DNA of 64,000 nt. It comes from Sulfobacillus acidophilus (GTDB lineage: Bacteria; Bacillota; Sulfobacillia; Sulfobacillales; Sulfobacillaceae). Made by a program: the position numbers and the translations under genes. Positions 42,769-51,798 of the stretch are shown here, in pieces. The stretch lies in the NCBI GenBank assembly GCA_003023745.1, contig PXYV01000003.1:1-64000 (forward strand). Reading direction: 5' to 3'. The notes below the pieces were generated by a model. The model was not told where the DNA came from. It searched no databases and was given only the letters and a program-made list of their open reading frames with translations. Positions within the stretch are counted from its first letter, which is position 1, and each line of letters opens with the position of its first letter.

Positions 42769-43260
42769 TTGCTGCATCACCGTTGGCACATGTTGGTATC
42801 CGCGGGTATGGGTGTCTGCGCTACATTAGCCCTGGAGGCAGGTCTCGTTTACGGCATTGGGGTCCGCGTGGTGATGCCGCAAAGTCAAGTGTCCGTGATT
42901 AGCGCAGCCATGTCGGAGCATCTGCAACGAGCCTTGCCTACTATGCGAGGGACGATTTTGGCCAGTTTAAAGCCTTTGATGCGTCAACAGGTCAGGCAAA
43001 TGGTAGCTGAAATTACGGTTGACGTAGGAGGAGTTCCAGTGCGCCTGCCATATACATTCCAAACCAAGATTGCCCGTCACATTGATCAATTGTTGGCCTC
43101 CAACTTGGACCAATACCTTGCGCATCAGTTTTATCCCGGCCCAATTGTGACGCCGCGCCTCGTTCAACAAGCGTTGAGAGAGCCGTTAATGTTGCACATT
43201 TGGGTGCGGACGTGGCATATTCCGGTGCCTGTGACCATCGTGTGGCGCGGGTCGTCTTGA
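42769..43260 (+). CDS. Membrane-anchored protein of unknown function
   Basis: This 163-residue protein has an N-terminal hydrophobic segment (about residues 7-38, MLVSAGMGVCATLALEAGLV), then an extracellular-looking amphipathic region with MSEHLQRALPTMRG, LKPLMRQQVRQMVAEITVDV and LPYTFQTKIARHIDQLL, and a Trp-rich end. TTG 42769 sits six bases after AGGAGG, a strong site that makes expression credible. It is divergent from the GH18-like lipoprotein across 118 bases. The layout suggests a sporulation or envelope protein of the YtrH/SpoIIIAF size class, but no family was recognised. Confidence 0.6.
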   Translation: MLHHRWHMLVSAGMGVCATLALEAGLVYGIGVRVVMPQSQVSVISAAMSEHLQRALPTMRGTILASLKPLMRQQVRQMVAEITVDVGGVPVRLPYTFQTKIARHIDQLLASNLDQYLAHQFYPGPIVTPRLVQQALREPLMLHIWVRTWHIPVPVTIVWRGSS

Positions 43261-43834
43261 GCGATGGCGCATTGGCGTCAAACAGACGCTACGCTTGCTT
43301 GAGCGCGTGGAGCGAAAATCTTGTCCGGAGTACGACGTGAACCGTATGTGGCATACCTCAGATGATCGTGGCGGGCTGCGCCGGGTACTCCCCAGAGGTC
43401 GCCGATCATTGGGGGATAGACGCCTTAGGCGTGAGGCTAGCCGGAACTGTCGGCGGACTCCCAACGCATAGTCGGCGGGCACCCTGCAGACTTGCACCTA
43501 CGCCCCAAGAGGCGCGAAAGCTTAAGCCGGCGCGCTTGGGTTCCGTACAACGATGGGAACGCGACCGCTACTTCGCCAGGAAAACATCCAACCCAGTGCC
43601 CTAGCGGCGGCGATCACCAAAACACCCAAAGCTCCTGTGCGGCCTCGGGGCGATGTTTGGACCATGTCGGCAATATCATTGGTGATTTTATCCCCAACCC
43701 GAAAATACGGTCTGGGGCTTGTAGGGTGCATTCGACACGATGGCCCGTTAAATGAGCTCGAAGGTTTGGATCAAGTTTTACCGGTTGAGCTCAGGTCGAT
43801 GGGATGTGTGGGCAGTGCTCCCGCTAGCCGCTGG
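43261..43834. other. Long intergenic stretch upstream of the rpsB promoter
   Basis: About 570 bases in which no accepted gene was found. A minus-strand 69-residue frame (43522-43731) with a hydrophobic middle lacks a ribosome-binding site. Plus-strand frames are Arg/Pro-rich without motifs. Confidence 0.45.
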
Positions 43835-43863
43835 TTGAAGGAGGACTTAATACATGATATACT
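43835..43863 (+). promoter_or_regulatory. Strong predicted promoter of the rpsB operon
   Basis: TTGAAG (43835-43840), a 17-base spacer and TATACT (43858-43863), with TG one base before the -10 (extended -10). Transcription would start near 43870, giving a leader of about 95 nt. Confidence 0.75.
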
Positions 43864-43905
43864 ACCATGGGCAATTGAGGCGTTATTTTATTGCAAATCT
43901 AGCAC

Positions 43906-43957
43906 GCAGTGCCAACCTGGTGAGAATAAACGGGCACTGCGGAGGCTAACCAGGAGG
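43906..43957 (+). ncRNA. rpsB leader pseudoknot covering the Shine-Dalgarno sequence
   Basis: Two interleaved perfect helices can form. GCAGTGCC (43906-43913) pairs with GGCACTGC (43933-43940), and CCTGGT (43916-43921) pairs with ACCAGG (43949-43954). The second helix takes in the first half of AGGAGG (43952-43957), the ribosome-binding site of rpsB. Such an H-type pseudoknot can shut off translation. Feedback by S2 protein, as known for rpsB leaders in other bacteria, is a natural inference. Confidence 0.65.
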
Positions 43958-43963
43958 ATACGA

Positions 43964-44689
43964 ATGTCAGTTGTTTCGATGAAGCAGTTGTTGGAAGCGG
44001 GCGTTCATTTTGGTCATCAAACTCGCCGTTGGAATCCCAAAATGAAGCCTTACATTTTCACTGAGCGCAATGGAATTTACATCATTGATTTGCAAAAGAC
44101 AGTGCGCAAAGTGGACGATGCGTACAATTTTGCGCGGCAAGTGGGAATGCAGGGGGGCAAGATGCTATTCGTGGGTACGAAGAAGCAGGCGCAAGAGGCT
44201 GTTGCCGAAGAAGCACGGCGCTCAGGCGACTTCTACGTGAACCAGCGATGGCTCGGAGGCATGTTAACCAATTTTGACACGATTAAGCGTCGCGTCAAGC
44301 GATTAGCAGAACTTAAGGAGCAAGAAGCGTCGGGTCAATGGGAAAGGCTTCCCAAAAAGGAAGTTAGTTCGTTAACACGTCAGCGAGAAAAGCTCGAAAA
44401 GTATCTAGGCGGGATCGAAAAAATGCGGGAACTGCCTGCTGCTTTATTTGTCGTTGATCCCCGTAAGGAGCATATTGCCGTGACCGAGGCGCGCAAACTG
44501 GGTATTCCCATCGTGGGTATTGTTGACACCAATTGTGACCCGGATGAGATTGACTATGTCATTCCCGGTAACGATGATGCGATTCGCGCAGTACGGCTGT
44601 TGACAGCTCGAATGGCGGACGCGTTGATCGAGGGGAGGCAGGGAGAGACACCTGCGATTGACGAAGACATTGATGAGGCAGCGCAGTAA
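43964..44689 (+). CDS. rpsB: Small-subunit ribosomal protein S2 (uS2)
   Basis: This 241-residue uS2 has [20 protein letters not shown] at the N-terminus, [47 protein letters not shown], and the coiled-coil extension followed by [50 protein letters not shown] 43964 lies six bases after AGGAGG; the longer open frame to 43553 is upstream leader. It opens the operon with tsf, pyrH, frr, uppS and cdsA. Confidence 0.98.
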   Translation: MSVVSMKQLLEAGVHFGHQTRRWNPKMKPYIFTERNGIYIIDLQKTVRKVDDAYNFARQVGMQGGKMLFVGTKKQAQEAVAEEARRSGDFYVNQRWLGGMLTNFDTIKRRVKRLAELKEQEASGQWERLPKKEVSSLTRQREKLEKYLGGIEKMRELPAALFVVDPRKEHIAVTEARKLGIPIVGIVDTNCDPDEIDYVIPGNDDAIRAVRLLTARMADALIEGRQGETPAIDEDIDEAAQ

Positions 44690-44707
44690 CTAAGATTTTC
44701 AGTCGAC

Positions 44708-44731
44708 GAAGGCGACCGGAAGGTCGCCTTC
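44708..44731 (+). other. Stable intercistronic hairpin between rpsB and tsf
   Basis: GAAGGCGACC, loop GGAA (GNRA class), GGTCGCCTTC: a perfect 10-bp stem in the 60-base spacer. There is no long T-run after it, so it is more likely an mRNA-processing or partial attenuation element than a full terminator. Confidence 0.7.
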
Positions 44732-44750
44732 CTTACGAGGGGGATGTTTG

Positions 44751-45380
44751 GTGGCTATATCGGCCCAGGATGTCAAGGCACTGCGGGAACGAACTGGTGC
44801 AGGAATGATGGAATGTAAGCGGGCCCTCGAAGAATCGGGTGGAAGCATGGAACGGGCCGTAGATATTTTACGGGAACGAGGATTGGCCGCGGCAGCCAAG
44901 AAAGCCGGGCGAAGTACCACGGAAGGCTTGGTCGACAGTTACATCCATGCCCAAGGTCGCATCGGGGTGCTTTTAGAACTTAACTGCGAAACCGACTTTG
45001 TGGCAAACACAGATGACTTTCACACGCTCGCACACAACATCGCGCTTCACATCGCCGCAAGTCGCCCACTAGTGGTAAGCCGCGACCAAATTTCAGCGCA
45101 CGAGATTGAGCATGAGAAAAGTGTCCTTAGAGCGCAAGCGCTTAATGAGGGCAAGCCCGAGGCTATTATCGAAAAAATGGTGCAGGGACGTATTGAAAAG
45201 TACCTGAAAGAAGTCTGCCTGCTCGAGCAGCCGTTTGTTAAAAATCCGGATATTACCGTGCACGAATTAATTACGCAGCACATTGCACGGTTGGGCGAAC
45301 AAATCCAAATTCGTCGGTTTGTACGGTATGAACGCGGTGAAGAGTTAGGCACGCACGCCGACGGGGAGATGGATGACTAG
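44751..45380 (+). CDS. tsf: Translation elongation factor Ts
   Basis: This 209-residue EF-Ts is the nucleotide exchange factor for EF-Tu. The N-terminal UBA-like domain has [21 protein letters not shown], followed by [20 protein letters not shown] and [20 protein letters not shown]. The second half of the core is short, as in compact Firmicutes/Thermus versions ([33 protein letters not shown]). GTG 44751 is preferred over TTG 44748 because GAGGGGG then sits seven bases upstream. Confidence 0.97.
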   Translation: MAISAQDVKALRERTGAGMMECKRALEESGGSMERAVDILRERGLAAAAKKAGRSTTEGLVDSYIHAQGRIGVLLELNCETDFVANTDDFHTLAHNIALHIAASRPLVVSRDQISAHEIEHEKSVLRAQALNEGKPEAIIEKMVQGRIEKYLKEVCLLEQPFVKNPDITVHELITQHIARLGEQIQIRRFVRYERGEELGTHADGEMDD

Positions 45381-45400
45381 AGCGCTCTAAGGGGGGTCAA

Positions 45401-46150
45401 ATGGTGACCAACGAGCCCAAATATCGTCGAGTGGTGTTGAAACTCTCAGGAGAGGCTTTGGCTGGTGAAGCCGGATTCGGTATCGATCCGATCGTCGTGG
45501 ACAGCATTGCCCGACAAATCAAAGAGGTGCTCGGATTCGGCGTGCAAATTGCGGTTGTGGTGGGAGGCGGCAATATCTGGCGCGGCCAAGCCGGTTCCAG
45601 CAAGGGAATGGACCGTGCGACAGCCGACTATATGGGCATGTTGGCAACGGTTATTAACGCCTTGGCTCTGATGGATGCCTTGGAAAAGCATGGTGTGGTG
45701 GTGCGAGTGCAGACAGCAATAGAAATGAAAGAGGTTGCAGAACCCTATATTCGCCGCCGCGCCATTACACACCTGGACAAGGGCCGCGTGGTGATCTTTG
45801 CTGCCGGCAACGGCAACCCCTATTTTTCGACAGATACCACGGCGGCACTGCGCGCCGCGGAAATTGAGGCCGATGTCATGTTAAAGGCGACCAAGGAAGC
45901 GGGTGTTTTTGATGCAGACCCGCGCACTCACCCTGAGGCACGCATGCTTGACGAAATCCGGTATTTAGACGTTCTAAAAGAAAATCTGAAAGTGATGGAT
46001 GCCACAGCCACCTCCTTGTGCATGGATAACAACATTCCCATCGTAGTGTTCAACATGAACACTTACGGAAACATTTTGAAGGTCGTACTGGGCGAATCAA
46101 TTGGGACCTATGTGGGTGGAGGAGATCGGGATGTCAAAGGACACTCTTAA
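45401..46150 (+). CDS. pyrH: UMP kinase
   Basis: This 249-residue amino-acid-kinase-fold uridylate kinase makes UDP from UMP. It has [33 protein letters not shown]-like [66 protein letters not shown] and [14 protein letters not shown] roughly 10-residue glycine-rich C-terminal end follows. It is 20 nt downstream of tsf and overlaps frr by 20 nt. Confidence 0.98.
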   Translation: MVTNEPKYRRVVLKLSGEALAGEAGFGIDPIVVDSIARQIKEVLGFGVQIAVVVGGGNIWRGQAGSSKGMDRATADYMGMLATVINALALMDALEKHGVVVRVQTAIEMKEVAEPYIRRRAITHLDKGRVVIFAAGNGNPYFSTDTTAALRAAEIEADVMLKATKEAGVFDADPRTHPEARMLDEIRYLDVLKENLKVMDATATSLCMDNNIPIVVFNMNTYGNILKVVLGESIGTYVGGGDRDVKGHS

Positions 46151-46688
46151 GGAAACACACGAACGCATGAGGAAGACCGTCGAATCGTTCGTACGCGACT
46201 TAGCAGCGATGCGCGCTGGGCGGGCGCATCCCGCGCTGTTAGAAAAGGTTTCTGTAGACTATTATGGAGCTATGACGCCGCTCGCCCATTTGGCGAGCAT
46301 TAGTGCACCCGAGCCCCGCATTCTCATCGTGCAGCCTTTTGACAAAAGTGCAGTAGGCGCAATTGAAAAAGCCATTATGAAGGCGGATCTGGGCGTCTCG
46401 GTTCGGGTTGAGGGGGCGTTGCTGCGGGTCAATGTGCCGGCGTTGACGGAGGAAAGACGCCGAGAATTGGTCAAACAGGTGAAGCGACAGTTGGAAGAGG
46501 CGAAGGTCGCGATACGCAACATTCGACGCGATGCCCTCGATACCATGAAACGACACCAAAAGGACGGGGCGGTCACGGAAGATGAGGAGCATCGGGGGCA
46601 GACGGACATCCAACGTCTCACCGATCAATACATTAAACAACTCGAGGAGGTCGCTGTCGATCGCGAAAAGGATATTATGACACCATAG
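46131..46688 (+). CDS. frr: Ribosome recycling factor
   Basis: This 185-residue RRF separates ribosomal subunits after termination together with [23 protein letters not shown], the hinge [59 protein letters not shown] and the C-terminal helix [20 protein letters not shown] are all canonical. ATG 46131 follows GGAGGAGATCGGG inside the end of pyrH, a 20-nt overlap that indicates translational coupling; the earlier frame start at 46101 is rejected. Confidence 0.98.
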   Translation: MSKDTLKETHERMRKTVESFVRDLAAMRAGRAHPALLEKVSVDYYGAMTPLAHLASISAPEPRILIVQPFDKSAVGAIEKAIMKADLGVSVRVEGALLRVNVPALTEERRRELVKQVKRQLEEAKVAIRNIRRDALDTMKRHQKDGAVTEDEEHRGQTDIQRLTDQYIKQLEEVAVDREKDIMTP

Positions 46689-46719
46689 CGATTACGAGAT
46701 GAGGTAGGGGGGGACGCCA

Positions 46720-47451
46720 GTGCAAGATCGAGCATCAAATCTAGAGGAGGAAGCGATCCTTGCCGGTGATCTGCCACGCCATATCGCCATTATTATGGAT
46801 GGAAACGGTCGTTGGGCCCAACAACGCGGGCTGGATCGGACGCTCGGGCATCGCCAAGGCGTGAAAGCTCTCAAACCGATTGTCAAAGAAGCCGCACGCA
46901 TCGGAATTGAGGTGTTGACAGTGTATGCCTTCTCCACCGAAAATTGGCGGCGGCCGTCGCATGAGGTGGAGGTTTTGATGGGGCTTTTAGTGGAGTTTTT
47001 AGCGTCAGAAACTGCCGAATTAAAGGATGAAGGAGTCCGCATTCGCACGATTGGCGATATTGCACGCTTGCCCTTACCGGCTCAACAATCATTGTTGTGG
47101 GCACAGACAGAAACAGCCGCTCAGACGCGCATGATATTAAATCTGGCCCTCAATTACGGAGCACGCGACGAGATTTTGCGGGCGGTTAACCGGTGGCGGA
47201 CAGAAAACCAAGACGAGGCCCTTAGCGAGGAACAATTGTCTTCGTATCTCGACACGGCTGGCCTACCGGATCCGGATCTATTGATTCGGTCCAGCGGCGA
47301 GTTTCGCATTTCCAACTTTCTATTATGGCAGTTGGCCTATGCTGAGATTTACATCAGTAATATATTGTGGCCTGATTTTGATGCAGTGGAATTGCGCCGG
47401 GCCATTCGCGCGTATCAGGCTCGCCATCGCCGCTTTGGCGGGCTGGGATAG
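46720..47451 (+). CDS. uppS: Undecaprenyl diphosphate synthase
   Basis: This 243-residue cis-prenyltransferase makes the C55 lipid carrier for cell-wall synthesis. HIAIIMDGNGRWAQQRG carries the catalytic Asp, followed by GHRQGVKALKPIV, LTVYAFSTENWRRP, LNYGARDEILRAV, and the C-terminal DPDLLIRSSGEFRISNFLLW and DILWPDF-like SNILWPDFD. GTG 46720 lies behind a GGGGGGGACGCCA box. It belongs to the operon with cdsA and dxr, the usual lipid-precursor group. Confidence 0.98.
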   Translation: MQDRASNLEEEAILAGDLPRHIAIIMDGNGRWAQQRGLDRTLGHRQGVKALKPIVKEAARIGIEVLTVYAFSTENWRRPSHEVEVLMGLLVEFLASETAELKDEGVRIRTIGDIARLPLPAQQSLLWAQTETAAQTRMILNLALNYGARDEILRAVNRWRTENQDEALSEEQLSSYLDTAGLPDPDLLIRSSGEFRISNFLLWQLAYAEIYISNILWPDFDAVELRRAIRAYQARHRRFGGLG

Positions 47452-47463
47452 AGGAGGCAGGGT

Positions 47464-48249
47464 TTGCTCATTTGGCGCGTGGTCACGGCGGTTATCGGAA
47501 TTCCGATTCTGTTGGCTCTTATATATTTAGGGGGATGGCCTCTAATCATCGCGACCGGGATCTTTGAAGCGGTCATGGTCTACGAATCAGAAAAAATGTT
47601 TCGTGCGCGCAAGATGCCGTTTTTTGCGCGCATGAGTTTGTTTTGGGTGTGGGCCATTTTAGCGTGTCAGGCATGGCATCGCCCGTTGTTGTGGGGGTTG
47701 TTGGCAGGGTTGAGCGTGGTTGTGGTAGGCGCCGTAGTGCTAGGACGCGATGCCTCAAGCTTTGAGGGTTTGCTGACAACCGCGTGGACCAGCCTGTATA
47801 TTGGACTTTTGTTCATGTTCTTGGTAGCCATTCGTCAAATGCCGTTCGGTGCACGTCGTGTCTTTGTGTTTTTTGTCCTAATCTGGGCAACCGATGCGGT
47901 TGCCTATTTTGTCGGGCGGATATTCGGGAAGCACAAGTTGATGGTGCATATTAGTCCTTCCAAAACGTGGGAAGGAACCTTGGGAGGCGTGGCGGCAGCA
48001 GTGGTGCTGGGGTCCTTGGTATCCGGGTTTGTTCACTTGGCCTGGTACGAGGGCGCATTTTTGGCGCTCGTGATTGGGTCGGCGGGTGTGGTCGGCGATC
48101 TGTTGGAATCTCAATTTAAGCGCTATGTGGGTGTAAAGGATTCTGGGGGAGTCCTCCCGGGACATGGTGGCGTGTTGGATCGGTTTGACTCGGCACTTTT
48201 GGCTTTGCCATTTGCATATTATTTGTTTAAGGGCTTGGGCATAGGCTAG
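47464..48249 (+). CDS. cdsA: Phosphatidate cytidylyltransferase
   Basis: This 261-residue integral membrane enzyme makes CDP-diacylglycerol. It has about seven hydrophobic segments, DAVAYFVGRIFGKHKL, ISPSKTWEGTLGG and the CdsA signature SQFKRYVGVKDSGGVLPGHG followed by GVLDRFDS near the C-terminus. TTG 47464 is supported by GAGGAGGCAGGG just upstream. It follows uppS after 12 nt. Confidence 0.97.
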   Translation: MLIWRVVTAVIGIPILLALIYLGGWPLIIATGIFEAVMVYESEKMFRARKMPFFARMSLFWVWAILACQAWHRPLLWGLLAGLSVVVVGAVVLGRDASSFEGLLTTAWTSLYIGLLFMFLVAIRQMPFGARRVFVFFVLIWATDAVAYFVGRIFGKHKLMVHISPSKTWEGTLGGVAAAVVLGSLVSGFVHLAWYEGAFLALVIGSAGVVGDLLESQFKRYVGVKDSGGVLPGHGGVLDRFDSALLALPFAYYLFKGLGIG

Positions 48250-48263
48250 TTTCGAGGTGAGCC

Positions 48264-49310
48264 ATGCTCAAGTCCGGATATTGGCAACAGGTTGCCACAT
48301 GGATCGGATTAACCATTTCGGCGTATGTCTTTTGGCGTTGGATGGTATGGTATGTATTGCCGTTTGTGCTGGCCTTGGTGCTAGCCTTTTTAGTTAGCCC
48401 AGTAGCAAAGCGGTTGCGACGGTGGGGGTTGGGCCCTACGGTCTCGGTGTTAACTGCCCTGATCGCTGTTCTGGCCGGGGCCTTCTCAATGTGTGCGGCC
48501 GTGATTACCCTCCTGGCTGCCGAACTCGTTGAAATTTCCCATCGCTTGCCAGATTATCTAAAAGCACGTCCCTTGGAGATTGGCCGATATCTGAGCGAGT
48601 GGAATCGTCTGCGTCTGCGCTTGGGCTTAGGAAGAGCCAACCTGGCAGCTGAAATTGGAGCATTATACCGCGTGATGGCGATCACGGCTCGTGGCTTGGC
48701 ACACAGTTTGGTGCAGCTGCCCGAGTTTGGGTTAATCTTGCTCGTTTCAACATTAGCCGCCTTTTTTGTTTTGCGAGACGAGCATTTGGTGCGGCGCGTG
48801 GTTACAGGATTGTCGCCTCCTTCGTGGAGAGATCGAGTCGGGACAGTATCCTTGGCCATGGTTAATGGCTTTTTTGGATACGTTCGGGCAGAATTCTCGT
48901 TGGTGGCGCTGACGGGGTTAGCCACCATGGGCGGGCTTTTGGTCATTGGCGCTCCCTATGCAGTTCTTATCGGATTGACGGCGGGGCTCTTGGATCTGGT
49001 TCCCTTCATGGGTCCGACGATGGTTTTGGTACCGTGGGCGGTTGGGGCTTTGGCAACAGGCGATGGGGCGATGGCGCTGCACTTGCTGGCGGTGCTGGCG
49101 GTAGTAGCGGGAGTCCGCCAGATCGTAGAACCGCGACTAGTAGGACAGGGCACCGGATTGCATCCGCTCGTGGTATTATTTTCCCTGTACATGGGTGTGC
49201 GCTTATTCGGCGCGGATGGTGTTCTGGTTGGCCCGGTCACGGCCGTCATGTTTAAAGCCATTGCCGAGGCTATGGCCAATGCGGACGATCTTCCGCCTAA
49301 GGCAAGCTAA
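48264..49310 (+). CDS. AI-2E family membrane transporter (YtvI-like)
   Basis: This 348-residue polytopic protein of the AI-2E transporter (PurR-regulated permease) family has paired N-terminal helices (YVLPFVLALVLAFLVSPVAK), an amphipathic middle (about 85-140), and the conserved C-terminal segment VRQIVEPRLVGQGTGLHPLV, VLFSLYMGVRLFG, GVLVGPVTAVMFK. Sporulation protein YtvI and various exporters share this layout; the substrate is not known. It lies between cdsA and dxr, 14 nt from each neighbour, clearly within the operon though not an isoprenoid enzyme. Confidence 0.9.
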   Translation: MLKSGYWQQVATWIGLTISAYVFWRWMVWYVLPFVLALVLAFLVSPVAKRLRRWGLGPTVSVLTALIAVLAGAFSMCAAVITLLAAELVEISHRLPDYLKARPLEIGRYLSEWNRLRLRLGLGRANLAAEIGALYRVMAITARGLAHSLVQLPEFGLILLVSTLAAFFVLRDEHLVRRVVTGLSPPSWRDRVGTVSLAMVNGFFGYVRAEFSLVALTGLATMGGLLVIGAPYAVLIGLTAGLLDLVPFMGPTMVLVPWAVGALATGDGAMALHLLAVLAVVAGVRQIVEPRLVGQGTGLHPLVVLFSLYMGVRLFGADGVLVGPVTAVMFKAIAEAMANADDLPPKAS

Positions 49311-49323
49311 AGGTGGCGAACGA

Positions 49324-50478
49324 ATGCGCGTGGTGATTTTAGGGGCGACGGGTTCCATTGGCGACAGTGCTTTTAATGTCTGGGAGCAGCATCGCCAGGA
49401 TATGCAGATTGAGGGCTTGGTGGCACAACAGCAAGCCGAAAAATTGTGGCAGCGCGCCCAGGTCATGCAAGCCCGGTGGATTGGCCTGGCAGACGAGCGG
49501 GCGGCGGTGCAGCTCAAGCGAGCCCACCAGGGAGAGGCTGGCCCACGGATTGTGCAGGGCACGGCCGGCATTATGGAGATGTTAAAAGAAGCGGACGCGA
49601 CACACGTTCTAGCCGCCATGAGCGGTTTCGCCGGACTAGAGCCGACCTTGCTGGCCTTGTCTCGGGGGATCACGGTGCTTTTGGCGAACAAAGAGACTTT
49701 AGTGGCGGCGGGTGACATTGTGACCCGCACTGCGCGCCAGCATAATGCCGCACTGATTCCCGTTGATAGTGAGCACTCCGCCATATTTCAATGTTTGGCC
49801 CGTCCACAACCCTTTCATCGTATCATTCTGACGTGTTCAGGGGGGCCCTTTCGAAACTATACGGCGGCCCAACTGCAAGAGGTGACTGTAGAGTCGGCCT
49901 TGCGGCACCCGAAGTGGTCAATGGGGCCGAAGATTACCATTGACTCGGCCACGCTGATGAACAAAGGGTTGGAAATCATTGAGGCGCATCATTTGTTCGG
50001 CGCAGATTACGACGCCATCGACGTCGTGATTCACCCGGAAAGCATTATCCATTCCATGGTCGAATTTGTAGATGGGGCCACGTTGGCGCAGTGTGGAGTC
50101 CCCGATATGCGCATCCCGATTGCGGTGGCATTGAGTTGGCCGCACCGTTGGCCATTAGAGGTGCCAACCGTCAATTGGCCAGGCACGACGCTTCATTTTG
50201 AAGCGCCAGACCTTCAGACATTTCCGCTATTGGGCCTGGCACGCCAAGCCGGGCGAATGGGGGGGCATTTTCCGATTATTCTTAATGCCGCCAATGAAAT
50301 GGCGGTGGAAATGTTTTTGCAGCGTCGAATTGGCTTTGTCGACATTCCCGGTCTGGTTGAAGATGCGTTGAGCGAACTCGGGGACGCGAGGACCGTGAAC
50401 ACTGCAGACGAAGTGATTGCTGTGGATGCCCGCGCCCGTCGGTATACGCAAGAGCTGGTAGCCCATAAGGGCAGATAG
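49324..50478 (+). CDS. dxr: 1-deoxy-D-xylulose 5-phosphate reductoisomerase
   Basis: This 384-residue enzyme carries out the second step of the MEP isoprenoid pathway. It has the NADPH loop MRVVILGATGSIGDSAFNV, LLANKETLVAAGDIV, VDSEHSAIFQCL, CSGGPFR with the flexible loop, KITIDSATLMNKGLEIIEAH and HPESIIHSMVEFVDGA (metal/substrate residues). The C-terminal helical domain has ILNAANEMAVEMFL. ATG 49324 (AAGGTGGCGAACGA before it) leaves 13 nt to the transporter gene; longer frames are rejected. Confidence 0.98.
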   Translation: MRVVILGATGSIGDSAFNVWEQHRQDMQIEGLVAQQQAEKLWQRAQVMQARWIGLADERAAVQLKRAHQGEAGPRIVQGTAGIMEMLKEADATHVLAAMSGFAGLEPTLLALSRGITVLLANKETLVAAGDIVTRTARQHNAALIPVDSEHSAIFQCLARPQPFHRIILTCSGGPFRNYTAAQLQEVTVESALRHPKWSMGPKITIDSATLMNKGLEIIEAHHLFGADYDAIDVVIHPESIIHSMVEFVDGATLAQCGVPDMRIPIAVALSWPHRWPLEVPTVNWPGTTLHFEAPDLQTFPLLGLARQAGRMGGHFPIILNAANEMAVEMFLQRRIGFVDIPGLVEDALSELGDARTVNTADEVIAVDARARRYTQELVAHKGR

Positions 50479-50491
50479 GGAGGGGGAAGCC

Positions 50492-51517
50492 ATGCTGACC
50501 GTGATTGCCTGGATTGCTGTCTTTGGTGTGCTCGTAGCTGTGCACGAACTCGGGCATCTGCTGGTCGCTAAGTCGTTTGGCATGCGCGTTGACGAGTATT
50601 CGCTGGGCTTTGGCCCGGGCCTAGCCAAATATCGATATCACGGCACTCAATACTCGCTGCGCGCCATTCCCTTAGGTGGCTATGTGCGCATTGGCGGTAT
50701 GGACGGCGAAAAGACAGCTGACCCCAACGATTACCCCAACCGCCCGTTATGGCAGCGAGTTTTAGTCATTTTTGCCGGCCCTGTGATGAATTTGCTCCTC
50801 GCGTTTGTCCTGTACGTGATTGTATTAGGGTGGGTAGGGTTGCCAGTCGCCAGCACGACTATTGAGCACCTCATCGCGCATTATCCAGCAGCAGCACACG
50901 GGTTACGGGTGGGGGACCGGATTGTATCGATCGACGGCCAGCGCGTAAGCAGCGGAACGGCCATTAGCGCGCTGATTTCAAAGCACGCTCACCAGACTCT
51001 GAGCATTGGCGTTGTGCGGGGACGCCGACACTTTGGCTTTGCGATTCGCCCGCGCTACGACCGAAGTTTGAAGCGGTATCTCATTGGCATCGAATTAGGC
51101 ACAGCCATGGCCCACTTGGCACCTTTGGCTGCCATCAAGGCGGGAGTTGTGCAGACGGTGCAACTGACTGGGTCCTGGTTTGTCGCACTGTATCAATTGA
51201 TCACAGGACAGCACGCCTTCGATCTGATGGGCCCCGTCGGTATTGCTGTGACAGTCGGGGAGGCAGCGCGAGCCGGCTGGTACTACTTGTTGTCGCTGGC
51301 CGCGGTTCTTTCGGCTAATTTAGCGTTATTCAACATCTTGCCGGTTCCGGTCTTGGACGGCAGCCGCCTGTTTTTATTGGGCGTGGAAGGCGTCCGTCGG
51401 CGTGCCATGGATCCGGTGCGAGAAAGTATGATCCACTTGGTCGGTATAGTGTTTTTGCTGCTGTTTGTGGTGTTTGTCACATACCACGATATTGTGCACT
51501 ACCTGCACATTGGCTAG
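50492..51517 (+). CDS. rseP: Site-2 protease RseP/RasP
   Basis: This 341-residue intramembrane zinc metalloprotease has HELGH in the first helix (AVHELGHLLVAKSFG), the third ligand in the NILPVPVLDGSRL motif near the C-terminus, and one PDZ domain (GLRVGDRIVSIDGQRV, about 137-190). Four transmembrane segments are seen. It releases anti-sigma factors and clears signal peptides. It follows dxr after 13 nt, the usual partner in Firmicutes, and ends the upstream transcription unit before the structured leader. Confidence 0.97.
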   Translation: MLTVIAWIAVFGVLVAVHELGHLLVAKSFGMRVDEYSLGFGPGLAKYRYHGTQYSLRAIPLGGYVRIGGMDGEKTADPNDYPNRPLWQRVLVIFAGPVMNLLLAFVLYVIVLGWVGLPVASTTIEHLIAHYPAAAHGLRVGDRIVSIDGQRVSSGTAISALISKHAHQTLSIGVVRGRRHFGFAIRPRYDRSLKRYLIGIELGTAMAHLAPLAAIKAGVVQTVQLTGSWFVALYQLITGQHAFDLMGPVGIAVTVGEAARAGWYYLLSLAAVLSANLALFNILPVPVLDGSRLFLLGVEGVRRRAMDPVRESMIHLVGIVFLLLFVVFVTYHDIVHYLHIG

Positions 51518-51540
51518 CGAGTGGATTGTGGCGACAGTGA

Positions 51541-51552
51541 TGGTATGATAAT
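51541..51552 (+). promoter_or_regulatory. Extended -10 promoter for the ispG leader RNA
   Basis: TGgTATGAT (51541-51549) with a further GATAAT overlapping it; no clear -35. Transcription from about 51556 would give a roughly 240-nt leader. Confidence 0.5.
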
Positions 51553-51555
51553 AGG

Positions 51556-51798
51556 GTAGCCCCCTAGGGGAGAACAATTTTATGTAGGTAGGTTCATGCT
51601 TTGCCCGTAGTGGCGAGAGACGCGCCCTGTTGCGAAAAGAAGGGCTGAGTCTACGTAATCGGTAGGAAGCGAGCGAAGCGAGCACCGACTTAACTACTAA
51701 GATAGCCGTTCGGAAAGGGGAGGCGGGTCAGGGGCAGAACGTGTGTCTGCCGGGCTATCCCACTTCGGCCATGAGCCGGAGTTTCCCGCGCACAAGCA
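51556..51798 (+). ncRNA. Structured leader RNA upstream of ispG, family unknown
   Basis: The spacer between rseP and ispG can fold extensively. A junction is closed by GTAGGTT (51588-51594) with AACTAC (51692-51697, one bulge). Inside are CGTAG/CTACG (51606-51610, 51651-51655), with hairpin GGCG/CGCC (51612-51615, 51623-51626), and TCGGT/ACCGA (51659-51663, 51684-51688). A second domain is closed by GATAGCC/GGCTATC (51701-51707, 51753-51759) and holds hairpin GGCAGA/TCTGCC (51733-51738, 51746-51751). A small CGGC/GCCG hairpin (51766-51779) touches the only GGAG, which is itself about 17 bases from the ispG ATG. I checked by eye for TPP, SAM, FMN, cobalamin, T-box, SRP, tmRNA and RNase P signatures and found none. 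It is a candidate riboswitch or free small RNA. Confidence 0.55.

Noticed and set aside
43522-43731. Minus-strand 69-residue ORF with a hydrophobic stretch
   Set aside because: No ribosome-binding site and antisense within a region that looks non-coding.
51641-51660. GGGCTGAG resembling the core of a TPP riboswitch
   Set aside because: The remaining conserved TPP elements (the CTGAGA...ACCTGA and GCGNAGGGA blocks) are absent.
51556-51798. T-box leader for the downstream proS
   Set aside because: No GGGTGG-type T-box sequence and no antiterminator/terminator pair; ispG intervenes.
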